From Eukaryota sp. TZLM1-RC (lineage: Eukaryota > Metamonada: BaSk clade): 64,000 nucleotides of DNA. Both the position numbers and the translations under genes were made by a program. Positions within the stretch are counted from its first letter, which is position 1. Each line of letters opens with the position of its first letter. The stretch covers positions 248,001 to 312,000 of the forward strand of contig JAUPSS010000008.1 in assembly GCA_040285825.1 (NCBI GenBank), read 5' to 3'. This document shows positions 22,298 to 32,539 of the stretch, in pieces. A model generated the notes under the pieces. The model did no database searches, had not been told where the DNA came from, and was given only the letters and a program-made list of their open reading frames with translations.

Positions 22298-24222
22298 TAA
22301 TGCAGTATCCATGGTGCTCTATTGCAATATATGCCAGAATTAATACCATATTTTCAATCAACATATTGCACATATTCTAATTTACATTTTGGTAACAACA
22401 TTTTGATTTCATCAAGTGGCGTAAAGCAAGGAGATCCGTTAGGACCTCTTTTGTTTTGTTTGGCCATTCATCCTATTCTACTGCAAATTCAAGAGATGTT
22501 TCCTTCACTAAAAATGATTGCATATATGGATGATGTTGTGCTTATTGGTGAATTAAATATTGTGGAAAAAGCAACTGTATGTTTTAAAGAATTATTTACC
22601 AAAATTGGTCTCCGACTTAATTTACTTAAATGTGTTTTGTTATCGAATTCTCCAGTTTCCACAATAATTGATGATATTGAAATTCAAGCCAAATTATATT
22701 CAATTGATGCTATTCGTCATTTGGGTTCGTTTTTAGGAAATAATGATGAAATTACCAAAAAATTGTTTGAAAAGTTGAACTCAATTTCTGACAAAATTGA
22801 CCGAATGATGAATTTAGATATAAAAAAACACATCAAATTTACCATTATAAGACTGTGTTTTAGTTCCAATTTTAATCATATATTTCGATCTACAAATCCT
22901 CTCGTCACTAGACCTTTGGCTCAAAAGTTTAATGAGTTACGTGCAAAAGTTCTGTCTCAATTACTGGGATGTAAAATGTTTCAAATTCCAGATCATGCTT
23001 ACCTTAGTCCACAATATGGTGGTTTAGGGTGGACGAAGGCTTCTATTCTTACCTCGTGTGCTTTTTGTTGGTGGATGCAGAAATGCAATCTTTGAGTTCT
23101 CCGAAAGATTTGCAGATTGGGAAGATTTATTGATGACAACGCAAAGTTCCACTGTTTTTGCATTAAATGAAGAAATTTCAAGAATTGATGTAGAAAAATG
23201 GGGTCGATGTTTTCCCCAATCATTCAATGGCAATATTCCAGAAAAAAATGTTTTAAATTTGAAGTACACTCTTCGAACATTACAGAAAAGATTGACTGGA
23301 ATGTATGAAAAAGATCTTTATAATAATATTTGCAGCTCGGCTGTTTTAAATCAAGATCTTCACTCATTGTTATTGGAAAAGGGTGTTTGTGAAAACAAGG
23401 TGTCAGATTCTTCACTTTTTGTAACCATTGTACCACGAAGATTTGGATTGTGTGCTACTAATGAAGCATTTGTAACAAAAATGAGATTATATTTGAACAT
23501 CCCCATTAACCAATTATTATCAAAAGAAAAATGTATTTGTTCGAATTCACCTCAACTCACTTTGCGCCATGCTCTAAATTGCTCTAAATTGATAACTTAT
23601 CGTTCTTCATTACATGATGCTGTTAGAGACACTGTTTTCAATATGGCACAAACTGCAAGGATATCGTGTATCAAAGAGCCCCTGCTGAAAGAAACACTTT
23701 CTCTGAATAATTTTAGTTCTGATGATAGAGGTGATGTATACTGTGATTGGATTGATAATTCTGAAGCTATTGTTGACTTTGTCTCATGTAATGTTGCAAA
23801 CGATACTTTGGTTCACAGAAGAAAACTTAATCCTGTGGCTGCTCTGGATTTTAAAGCAAAAGAAAAACATAGAAAATATGATAAAGAAATTGAAGATGCA
23901 AATATCGATAGAAATACACAGCTGGTTTTTATTGCTTTTCCATTTTCGATAAATGGAAGATTATCAGTTGAAGCAGAAACTTTTTTGGATGACTTCCAAA
24001 AATTGGTGAAAGAAAAAACAATGAAAAGATTTGATATTTTTTTATGGCGTTCACGGATTCAATTTGCCATTATTAATAGATTACCGCGGTTTTTCAATCG
24101 AATTAGAGAAGCTTTAGCTAGACAGCAAGCAAATCAAGATTTTGTAGAGGAAATCTTGGTTTAATGATAGTCGTCCCATTAGTTATGATTTAATTTAATC
24201 AAGTGTGCAAATTCAATAAATT
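22298..24222 (+). mobile_element. LINE-A copy 3, 5'-truncated, best-preserved 3' half
   Basis: Two overlapping frames (22322-23095 and 23058-24164) are one protein broken by a single indel near 23065-23085. In order: SSSGVKQGDPLGPLLF (RT motif B region), AYMDDVVLIG (motif C), thumb, CICSNSPQ...RHALNC (C-x-C...H...C finger), and RGDVYCDW...EAIVDF (restriction-like endonuclease), ending EEILV-TAA at 24164. This places the family among endonuclease-bearing elements of the R2/CRE/NeSL type, not the APE type. Target-site duplication AATAATGCAA is seen at 22288-22297 and 24223-24232. The copy starts inside the RT domain, the usual 5' truncation. It is nearly identical to copy 1 in the 3' part, so the family was recently active. 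Confidence 0.9.
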
Positions 24223-24581
24223 AATAATGCAACAATTTCTAAGTATGTAAAACTTGAATAGTCTGCTTGATGTTGCTTCATGTTTGTTTAAAAAACAAGG
24301 TAAGCATGAATTGATTAAGCAAGAGAAGGGCAAGAAAAGACCCAGTCCAGCCTGGAAATAACAATTGTTGGAGGCCATTGTAAATTCCTGGTCTCATAGA
24401 AACGAAGAATTACTCCATTATTTTCTTCAGGATTTTCTTTTGGTTTTCGAGACTATCAACTATGTCTTGACAGCTGATACCCAACCATTATTAATGTAGA
24501 CTTCAATGAAACTTATCACATGTGGTATCAAAAATTTAATTCCCGACTTTTAATTTAATTCCTGACCAAAACCTTCAAACT

Positions 24582-25258
24582 GTGATTCAAGAAATGGTGA
24601 TTAATATTGACAAAATTGTACGAAAGACTTTTTTATTACTCAAAATGTATTACTCGGATTGCTTTCTCAATTATGGGGAACTAGTCTTGTTTTTCAAGGG
24701 TCTTGTTGAAGGCACTTTATGGGTAATCAAAATAGTTCATGTCAGTGACGAAGGAGTGACACGCATTTTGGGTCATTATGCGACAAATATTCACATGTCT
24801 TACATGGTCAATATTCAACAACATTTCTTCGAGCATTTTTGCCGTTGGTTCAATGTTGCTTTGAATGTCAAAAATAATCTTGTTTCACCAAAAAAACACG
24901 AGATGGTTAAACCTATTTTTCGAAGGTTTGAAAATGAACTAAATAGTATTCAAACTATTGACTTTAACAGTATCATGCGTGAAAAATTTCTGTTTGTTAT
25001 AAGTAATCCACTCAAAAAGTTGTGAAAGATGATGTTGTCCAAGAACTTGAGGATGAACAAGAGGAGTCAAACAAAGAAGTTGAAATATGGAGCTCAATAA
25101 TTTTGGATTTGCAAACTTCTGATGAGGATTCGTTATCAGAGGTTTTATCAATTTCCATCAGGGAAAAAAAAAATCATCAGGAAATTGTGAACACACCGAA
25201 GACGTTAACGACAAATTTCTGTGAAGCACCTTTGAAAAAATTCAAGAGTCACTTTTAA
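24582..25258 (+). pseudogene. Probable Fanzor N-terminal half (F2, left part)
   Basis: Two overlapping frames (24582-25025, 25022-25258). The first contains NIHMSYMVNIQQHFFEHFCRW followed by basic and hydrophobic helices, resembling the helical N-terminal region of Fanzor proteins that precedes the RuvC core. No catalytic motif is expected here and none is seen. The Ty3-type element at 25308-28422 follows directly. On its far side, same strand, comes a Fanzor C-terminal half (28900-30110), so the simplest reading is one gene split by the insertion. Assignment of this half is less sure than of the other. Confidence 0.4.
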
Positions 25259-25307
25259 ACACCATTCTGAGCATCAATTGTTGGCAAGTTACAAATCAAT
25301 AAATCAT

Positions 25308-25434
25308 TGATGATCTGTGCGGGTTACACATAAGTATACCTTAAAGAAGTAATGTAATTTTATTACAAAGGCAGAAGGGTTTCCTTCGACTTAAGCGCTA
25401 GAGCGCATTTGTACAATAAACTATAATAAACTAA
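25308..25434 (-). repeat. 3' LTR of family-1 element (truncated)
   Basis: It matches 28254-28380 closely: TGATNATCTGTGCGGG, ATAAGTATACCT, AAAGAAGTAATGTAATTTTA and TTTCCTTCGACTTAAGCGC are shared. The first ~45 bp of the LTR (TGTTAGCC... side) are missing at the inner boundary, where the integrase frame runs into the LTR. Confidence 0.8.
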
Positions 25435-26837
25435 TTGGAAGAAGTTAATAAAACTGAAATAACTTCTCCTTTTCGGGCGTCGAAGCCTAATAGGAGTAGG
25501 ATCAATAATATTAGTTCGACGTTTACGACGAGAAGGACGAAAGCGAGTATTAGCTAAAGGCTTGGAGAATTCCTGATAAGCAGAGGTGTTCTGAACAGTC
25601 GAAACCAGCTCAGTGGTAATGTGATTGCCAGGCCACTGGACTTGGCAGTGATCACCATTCTGACTGGGGACTTTCTGAATCACGTGCTCTTTTGCATCGC
25701 CAGCAGCAACCCAGGAGTGAAATTCATCATCTGCGGGTGAGCTTGTGTGCCAAGGTTGTAAATGTTTCACACTGGCTTTGACTACCATATCAGTACAGGT
25801 TCTTCATGTCAACCGTGGACATAAGATGGTGTGTCAATGACTAAGAATGGTCCTTTGTAATTACCATGTAACTTAACTGTGGAAGACAAAGCTCGCTTGA
25901 CCAGTTGACCTGGATAAAAAGGATTGGCTTCGATTTGGGCATCACGAATAGGAGCCTTGGACGCTTGACGGTGCTCTGCTTCCTCCTGTTTCTTCTTCAA
26001 TCTAGCAAGTTTGGATTGAATGTCGTTGATGTAAGTTGACTCAGACGTTGAGCTTTCAAGAGTCTGTATGTATTTGGCGGATATAGCTCTGGGGCTAAAA
26101 TCAGCACCAAACATGAGCTCGTATAATGAGTAACCTGTTACCGAACCCTTAGAAGAGTCGATCAACAATTGTACATATAGGATGTACTCTGACGTCGTAG
26201 GCATTAAAGTCTACGAGCAACTTCCTCAAATTTTGCAAAGTGACGGGGTGACGGCAAGGACGTTGGATTGCGAGAAGTGAGGCACGGACTTGGAGACCTC
26301 TATACCCAAAAATTCACATAGAGCGTCGAAGACAGCTTTAGCTAACTCAGGACCGTTATCACTATGAACCAGGAACGGGATCCCAAAAATTGCACAAAGC
26401 TTTCATGTCATCGCGTCGGCGGTAAGGTTTGCGTTTAGTTCTTTCAGAGGGACTATAATAGTGAACCTCGTGTTGCTGTCTACGAACACGAGAATGTATT
26501 TGTGGCCATCTTGGTCATCTGGGAGAGGACCAATGACGTCGACGTTCACTCTAGCGAATGGTCTGTCAGCCCACAAGGAACCAGTTGTGGGAACATACAG
26601 TTTGGGGACCGCTGCTGTCTTCGGACAGGAGGGACATTCTATTACGTTCCTAGTCATGTCTGAGAGCATGTCAGGCCACCAGTAGTCGCTGTTCTTGAGT
26701 CTGAGGGAACTTTCTGCCATATTAGGGTGGCCACCTTGCGAAGCTCCATGTAAAAAATTAAGCGTATCCTTAACCAGTGATTGAGGATTCACGATCTTGT
26801 GCTGTAGAGTTAGATAAAGATTTAGACAGCTATCCAC
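25363..26837 (-). pseudogene. Ty3-type integrase and C-terminal, chromodomain-like tail (broken)
   Basis: Minus-strand fragments are: 26837-26403 with the H...H...CxxC finger (HGASQGGHPN, then CPSCPKTAA) and the first catalytic Asp (NVDVIGPL); around 26360-26260 HSDNGPELAKAVFDALCEF with the second Asp region in another frame; 26204-25809 with the TGYSLYELMFG segment and NPFYPGQLVKR, usual for gypsy integrase; and 25788-25363 with VIQKVPSQNGDHCQVQWPG, loosely like a chromodomain, plus a basic tail. Stops and shifts separate the parts, so no integrase can be made intact. Confidence 0.8.
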
Positions 26838-27689
26838 GAGGTGTCCTGTTTAGCAAAAGTTCGCTTTTGCTCGGACCTAAGCTTGTATTTCTCCATAATC
26901 ATTGGTAACTTCGGGTCTCCAAAAGGGAGGAAGTTCAGCAATCAATATATTTGCGGGGGCAGAAGCAGGAACTCCTTCCGTGATTTCCACTCCCATGTTG
27001 ATATATTGACGTTGGATGTCAGACATAAGTTCAAATTATACGCTCAGAAAGAGGAATGGAGGAAGTCTGTTGGTCTTGCTGAGGTGTCTGACCAAAGATT
27101 GGAAAAGGTACCATGACTGAAACTTCCGAAGAAGGAGCAGGTACGTTTGGACTTGATTGGTTTACTGAAGAAGAATTCTCCACAGCAGAAACTTCCGATG
27201 AAAAACGCTGGAGTGTTTGGTATGGGAGCAGCACTTCAGAAGAAGAAGGGAGTCTCTACCATATGCTGAGTAGTTTGCTGAAAATCTTCTTCCAGGTACT
27301 TCCAAAGAAAAGGTAGAAGGCAGTTGTTGTGTTTTTCTAGAAATTTCCGAAGGAGGAGTTTGAGTTTCTTCCTCAGGAATTTCCGAAGAAGGAGTGGTAG
27401 ACACAATTGAAAGCGTAAACTATGGGAGAAGAGGGGGCTCTACGAGCTTACCCTTAAACAAGTCAGAAAACCTGGTACTGGCTGAGTCAGGGTCAGTCTC
27501 CTCTATAATGTACTTCAAATTTTTATCTAAAGTATCAAAATGTTGGGACCCTTTCATGCTTTTATCGGTTGCTCATTCTTTCCCTCAGATTTCGGGGGAG
27601 GAAAGAAAGAAGCTAAAGAATCAAGGTCCTAGTCAGGGAGAACAGGAATATTGATATGAACTACAGGAACATCCGAAGATGGTGTAATT

Positions 27690-28175
27690 TCCCGATCCTG
27701 TGGGTGAGAGGAAGTAAAACTTCTTTCGCCAGCAGAGGGTAGTTCTGTTTCCAACAAAGGAGTTTGGGAGAGAGAACTCGTTAAACTGGGTGACGTGACG
27801 GTATTTCCAAAAGGGGCGTCAGCGTAGAAGAAGAGAAAGTATAACTTTCCTCGGTCCCAGTTGAAGAGGCGTGTTCTGTTCCCGACTGAGGAGTTTGGGA
27901 GGAAGAACTCGTTAAATTGGGTGACGTGACGGTATTTCCAGAAGGGGGCGTCAGCGTAGAAGAAGAAGAAGTATAACTTTCCTCGGTCCCAGTTGAAGAG
28001 GGGTGTTCTGTTCCCGACTGAGGAGTTTGGGAGGAAGAACTCGTTAAACTGGGTGACGTGACGGTATTTCCAGAAGGGGGCGTCAGCGTAGAAAAAGAAT
28101 AAGTATAACTTTCCTCGGTCCCAGTTGAAGGGGGTGTTCTGTTCCCGACTGAGGAGTTTGGGAGAAAGAACTTTA
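27690..28175 (-). repeat. ~132-bp tandem repeat coding a Ser/Thr/Pro-rich 44-residue unit
   Basis: The landmark TTAAAYTGGGTGACGTGACG occurs at about 27781, 27912 and 28044, a period of 131-132 bp, with a partial further unit on each side. On the minus strand one frame reads units such as SSSSQTPQSGTEHPSSTGTE followed by LTPPSGNTVTSP. Small indels break the frame. It lies in the leader/Gag side of the family-1 element; the role is unknown. Confidence 0.8.
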
Positions 28176-28253
28176 GGTTTGAGCTGGAGGAGGATCAGTC
28201 CTATCAGACTCGGATGCGTCTTTGGAATTCACCGAAATGGATCCAATAGCTAT

Positions 28254-28422
28254 TGATTATCTGTGCGGGGTAAACATAAGTATACCTCAAAGAAGTAATG
28301 TAATTTTATTACGAAGGCAGAGGGGTTTCCTTCGACTTAAGCGCCAGAGCGCAATTGTACAATAAACTATAATAAACTATATACAATGAAACTATAAACA
28401 TAAATATTATCCAAGGCTAACA
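28254..28422 (-). repeat. 5' LTR of family-1 element (169 bp, full length)
   Basis: Read on the minus strand it begins TGTTAGCC and ends ATAATCA, the TG...CA ends of LTRs, and is followed outside by the TCAT duplication. It contains a T-rich AATAAAATTACATTA stretch. A related solo LTR lies at 45511-45666. Confidence 0.8.
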
Positions 28423-28899
28423 TCATTGTTCATTCATGATCAAAAACTTGATGAGAAGATTTAGACTGCAACAGAATGCAATACTGTAAATGATATGCTC
28501 CAGCAAATGAATTTCCATTTGACCACCCCAAAATCCAAGTAAAAAACAAAAAAAGCCTAACTTACCTAATATATTCTATGATATACAAGTGAGTTGGGAA
28601 ATATTTCTTAAAAGATCTTTTATACTAATCGCGGACGTCAGTCCTATTTAAGACTAGAGATTTAATCTTAAGAATTAATTAAAAAAGTTGAAGGGGTAAA
28701 ACCAATCCTTTATTCATTTACAACGTTTTTTCTATCAGAACATTACTTTCTCCAGCGTATATCCGGATTGAAACCAGAAGTATGCAAATTTTTATTAATC
28801 AATCAAGAAAACTGTCGGGATAATCCACCTTACTCCCCATCACAGAGTTTGATGAAACTCAACAAAGTGATGATCAAACGATTGACATTGATGAAAAAA

Positions 28900-30110
28900 T
28901 TTTAAAACAAGGAAAGGGGTATTCAAAAATACTAATGATTACTTTTTTGCTGGCAGTATTCTGACAGATGGAGTTTCTGTTCCACACATGTGCAATAACC
29001 TGAAAAAATGTAAAGACAAACAAAAAGAAAGGGATGAATTATATATTCATGACATTTGTGAGAACGAACTGAATTCATTAAAAGGTAAGGTCATTGCTGG
29101 AATAGACCCAAACGAAAATGATACCAAACTATCATCATTATCAGAAACTCCGAATCCAAAGCAAATTCCTGACCAACTCAGTCAACCATATGCTGCTGAG
29201 ATGAGTAAAGTTGAGTCCAAAGGAATCAATATTACTGAAACAGATAGAACAAATTAGAAAAGTTCAAGAAGATGTGGAAAAAATAAGGAAAAAATAGAAA
29301 AAATAGAAAAGAAAAAAGAGACAAACTAATTAATGATTCTTACATTGCTGGTAGACGAAACATTGAACTTCAAACAGAGAAGTTTAGAGAAACGGAAACA
29401 AACTACTTGAACTCGATCATTTTTAGGATTAAGAGCAGTGAAAACTCTTCCAAAACTGCAGTTATAAAAAGAATCAACGGTGAAGAGGAAATCATTAAAT
29501 CTCTTCCCGATTTCACCAAGAATTTAATTTACCATCTAGGCAATCCGAGGTGTCAGTACAAGAAATACCTGCTAAATTAGCAGAATATTCCAGAAAAATC
29601 TTTGAATCTGCAGCAATTTAAGGAGTACATTAACATGAAATTACTCCACGATGAATTGCCCTGTCCAATTTACCAAGATCCTCTCTTTAGGCGCTATACA
29701 AATATATATATAAACAAAAGAGTAAGGCTGCCTGGGTTAACCGATTAAAAGCAAAGTTGAAGGCAGATGCTCACGATATTGTAAATGGCTTTGGTGATTG
29801 GGACGCTAAGACCATTCGTAAAGGTAAAGCCAGCACAATCAGAGGTGTTGGGATAAGAAGAATTCTGAGAAAAGCTGGTATAAAAGTTTACTTGGTAGAC
29901 GAGTATCGTACCAGTAAGAGATGTGCTGCTTGTGTTGAGGATCTTTGCGAAGGAGATACCAAATGCGATGTAAAGGTCAAAGATCCAAATGCCTATAAAA
30001 GATTCAAACGTAAGAAGAAGAGGTTAAAGAATGACTTGTGAGTGGCTAAAAAACAGTATCATGAAGTTGATTCTATTCAAAATCTTGAAAACAAAATTCG
30101 TGAGCTTTAA
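28900..30110 (+). pseudogene. Fanzor C-terminal half (F2, right part)
   Basis: Reading frames in order show FAGSILTDGVSVPHM (28940s), VIAGIDPNENDTKL (29090s; GIDPx is the RuvC-I motif with the catalytic Asp), a basic linker, then 29757-30041 with NGFGDWDAKTIRKGKAS, GVGIRRILRKAGIKVYLVDEYRTSKRCAAC (29850-29935), an order diagnostic of Fanzor. In that family the working RuvC-II Glu is thought to be displaced towards the DE(Y/F)RTS block. The second CxxC and RuvC-III were not found before 30110. Stops and frameshifts lie between the parts (for example after 29257). No ends or TSD were located. Confidence 0.75.
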
Positions 30111-30114
30111 CAAA

Positions 30115-30390
30115 ATTGGATTCTAAAAGGGATGATGTCAAACTAGTCCCATGCCATGGACTGGTGTACTGTCAAAACAGTGAATGTGGCGTCTATTGAA
30201 ATAGGGATCTTAGCAGTGCTCTAAACATGTACAGGATTACGTACTCTCATATTCATGATAATTGTAGACCAATGGTACTGCAACGATCAGTGAGTGTGGG
30301 AAAGAATGTTCAGAGTATTAGTATTAAGATATGTTAGCATGGATAGAAAAATGCATTTTTTGAGTTACAACAGACTATTGTTTCACCTAT
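30115..30390. other. Upstream region of the WDR5-like gene
   Basis: No open frame of note. It should carry the promoter of the WD40 gene, but I recognise no core element. TTTCACCTAT precedes the ATG. Confidence 0.3.
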
Positions 30391-31338
30391 ATGCTAAACT
30401 TCTCTCCTCTAGCAACATGGACACCACATACCAAGGGTGTAACTTGTACAAAATTTGATCAAAAAAATGCTCTTATTGCATCTTCTTCGGCTGATTCTTC
30501 CATAATTATTTCAAACATCACCACATTGGATTCCCCTTCAACTTCTTCACCTTTACTAGCAACTGACTTATCTGTTGAACATCCTCGTGATTTTGGTGTT
30601 AATTCAGTAGATTTCAGTCCATATGACAGTAGGTTTCTTGTTTCTGGAGGCGATGATGCCATGGTGAGGATATGGGATATTGAAAAGCAATCCCATATCA
30701 GGGCATTAGAAGGACATGAATCGTGGGTTCTTTCAGTTTCATTTTCTCCAACTGGAACCCTTATATTATCCACTTCAGCTGATGAGTCTATTCGACTATG
30801 GGATGCTCGAACTTCAAAACCAGTCAAAGTCTTGAGGGGTCATGTTTCTGCCATCGGTACTGCTAGTTTCAGTAATGATGGTAGTCTTATAGCTAGCGGG
30901 GCTGGTGATGGTCTCATCAGAATCTGGGATGTTTTGTCTGGTAATTGTCTTCAAGCATGCATGTACGAAGCTTGTCCACCAGTCTCAAGCGTTTCTTTGT
31001 CAACTAACAAGGCTTATGTTCTGGGCTCTTTCTTGGACAGTTCAATAAGGTTGGTGTCCATAAAGGATAATACTGTAGCACTTACTTACAATGGTCATGT
31101 CAATGATTCTTATCTTTTACATTCTCAATTTTATTCATACAAGCAAGCAGATGATATGGTGTTGTCTGGCTCAGAAGATGGTCGTCTGGTTGGGTGGAAT
31201 TCAAAAACTGGTGACAAAATGGCTGATCTTGGTGTTTATGAAGGTCCCTTGAGTTGGTTTGATTGTAGTTTTGATTCAAAGTTGGTTGTTGCCAGTAGTA
31301 TAGCCAGCGGGGTGTTGAAGCTATATTCAGTGGAATAA
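30391..31338 (+). CDS. WD40 protein, WDR5/SWD3-like
   Basis: The 315-residue protein starts at ATG 30391 and ends with TAA. It has WD repeats ending in RIWD, RLWD, RIWD and GWNS, with GH dipeptides before them (EGHESW, RGHVSA, NGHVND), about seven blades including the unclear first and last. Length, the absence of extra domains and the sixth-blade pattern (YNGHVND...DDMVLSGSEDGRLVGWN) fit WDR5, the core scaffold of SET1/MLL H3K4 methyltransferase complexes in the nucleus. Other small WD40 proteins (for example Swd2-type) cannot be excluded. The 3' side runs into a decayed LINE-B copy. Confidence 0.75.
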   Translation: MLNFSPLATWTPHTKGVTCTKFDQKNALIASSSADSSIIISNITTLDSPSTSSPLLATDLSVEHPRDFGVNSVDFSPYDSRFLVSGGDDAMVRIWDIEKQSHIRALEGHESWVLSVSFSPTGTLILSTSADESIRLWDARTSKPVKVLRGHVSAIGTASFSNDGSLIASGAGDGLIRIWDVLSGNCLQACMYEACPPVSSVSLSTNKAYVLGSFLDSSIRLVSIKDNTVALTYNGHVNDSYLLHSQFYSYKQADDMVLSGSEDGRLVGWNSKTGDKMADLGVYEGPLSWFDCSFDSKLVVASSIASGVLKLYSVE

Positions 31339-31639
31339 ATTAAATTAGTGGTGTGTTTTTGACATGTTAATAAAATGAAAACAAGTTTTTGGGAGATTGA
31401 GACCTTTGATTTAACAGATAAGGGAAGAATTTTTAAAACCTCTATCAACAAAGAATGTAACAGTACCCGACGATGACAGATTCAGAGTCACTACACGGTA
31501 ACTTTTTTTGGTTATCTTCCTGAATAAGGTGATCTGGTCCATTATTTCACCTGTTTTTCTTGTGAAATTCATCATGGTAACAAAGTAAAAATGAAATTTC
31601 AACAAGCAAATGGAGGTAGATTAAACTTCTATTATTTGT

Positions 31640-32530
31640 CAATCTTTTACAAGGTACAGTTGATAATACGTCTTCTACTTGACTAGCAACAAACAATGCT
31701 TTCTGTAAGAACCATAGAGATGATGTTATATTACCAAGATTAGATGGAGCCTTTTTCTTAGTGAATTTCTGTTGACCCTTGTAATGCCTCAATGAAAGGT
31801 TAATTAAGTCTGAAATTCATCTTGAAATCCTCTTTCAACTACTGGAATATTCAAGATCAAAAATATAATTAACCTTTATCCAAATTGTGGAACCCAATGA
31901 CATGCAAAATACAATTTGTATCCATTTGTATTTGGTTTATTTGGTTCATTTGATCCTACTAGAATTATTATTTGCTAACAATTGATACATATGTTTATTA
32001 AGTCAAAAAATCACATTCTCAATGAGTTGAAAATAAAGCAAATATTTTGTTCTGCTTGATAGACTTATGTGTTGGCATTTTATTCAGAAAAGGGCAAAGT
32101 TTTATTTAAACTTGATTTCAGAAATTATTCATTATTTCTCTCATCATCCTTTTCTGGTCATTATTATATTTTTTAACAACTATGATAGTCAATGACACAC
32201 AATTATCCTCGTTCTGCTGAAATGTATTTACTGATAGTTTTGCATTTTCATTGAGATAGTTGGAATATTGAGAACATTTTGAGGATATTGCCTTGTGTTC
32301 CTTGGAAAAATTTGACTTGTCTGATATAAAAAAGATCAATAGACAATTTAAAAGACCATTTTGGCAGAATGGAATTACGCTTCCTATTTATAAAGGTATA
32401 TTGAAGATGGTTCATAATTCACTGCTCTTTCTCGCATTCGACTATGACAAAGTAACACTTAGTTGCTTTGTTTTGGAAGAGGTAGATTATTTTGATGTTG
32501 ATTTATTTATGATTTAATAAATATATTTAA
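31640..32530 (+). mobile_element. LINE-B remnant on the plus strand, strongly decayed
   Basis: Several blocks match the 45.8-kb LINE-B copy in opposite orientation: 31690-31800 resembles 46168-46265 (around the RGDVILPG endonuclease region), 31905-31950 resembles the HAKYNLYPFVF codons, and the frame 32293-32517 keeps the C-terminus (FWQNGITLPIYKGILKMVHN, ending YFDVDL). Its 3' end meets the 3' end of the next, minus-strand LINE-B copy within about 40 bp. Confidence 0.7.
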
Positions 32531-32539
32531 GTTTTTTTT

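Larger units (their letters stand above)
25308..28422 (-). mobile_element. Internally deleted Ty3-type LTR retrotransposon (family 1)
   Basis: On the minus strand the order is 5' LTR (28422-28254), Ser/Thr/Pro-rich leader region, start of a Gag-like frame (27031 leftwards, containing IAELPPFWRPEVTNDYGEI), integrase zinc finger and core, integrase C-terminus, then a shortened 3' LTR (25434-25308). Protease, reverse transcriptase and RNase H are absent; the Gag start runs almost directly into integrase, so a large internal deletion is likely. The 4-bp duplication TCAT lies at 25304-25307 and 28423-28426. The element sits between two Fanzor halves. Confidence 0.8.

Noticed and set aside
27113-27316. 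Plus-strand acidic frames at 26841-27654
   Set aside because: The homologous coding frames (integrase, Gag start, Ser/Thr/Pro repeats) run on the minus strand.
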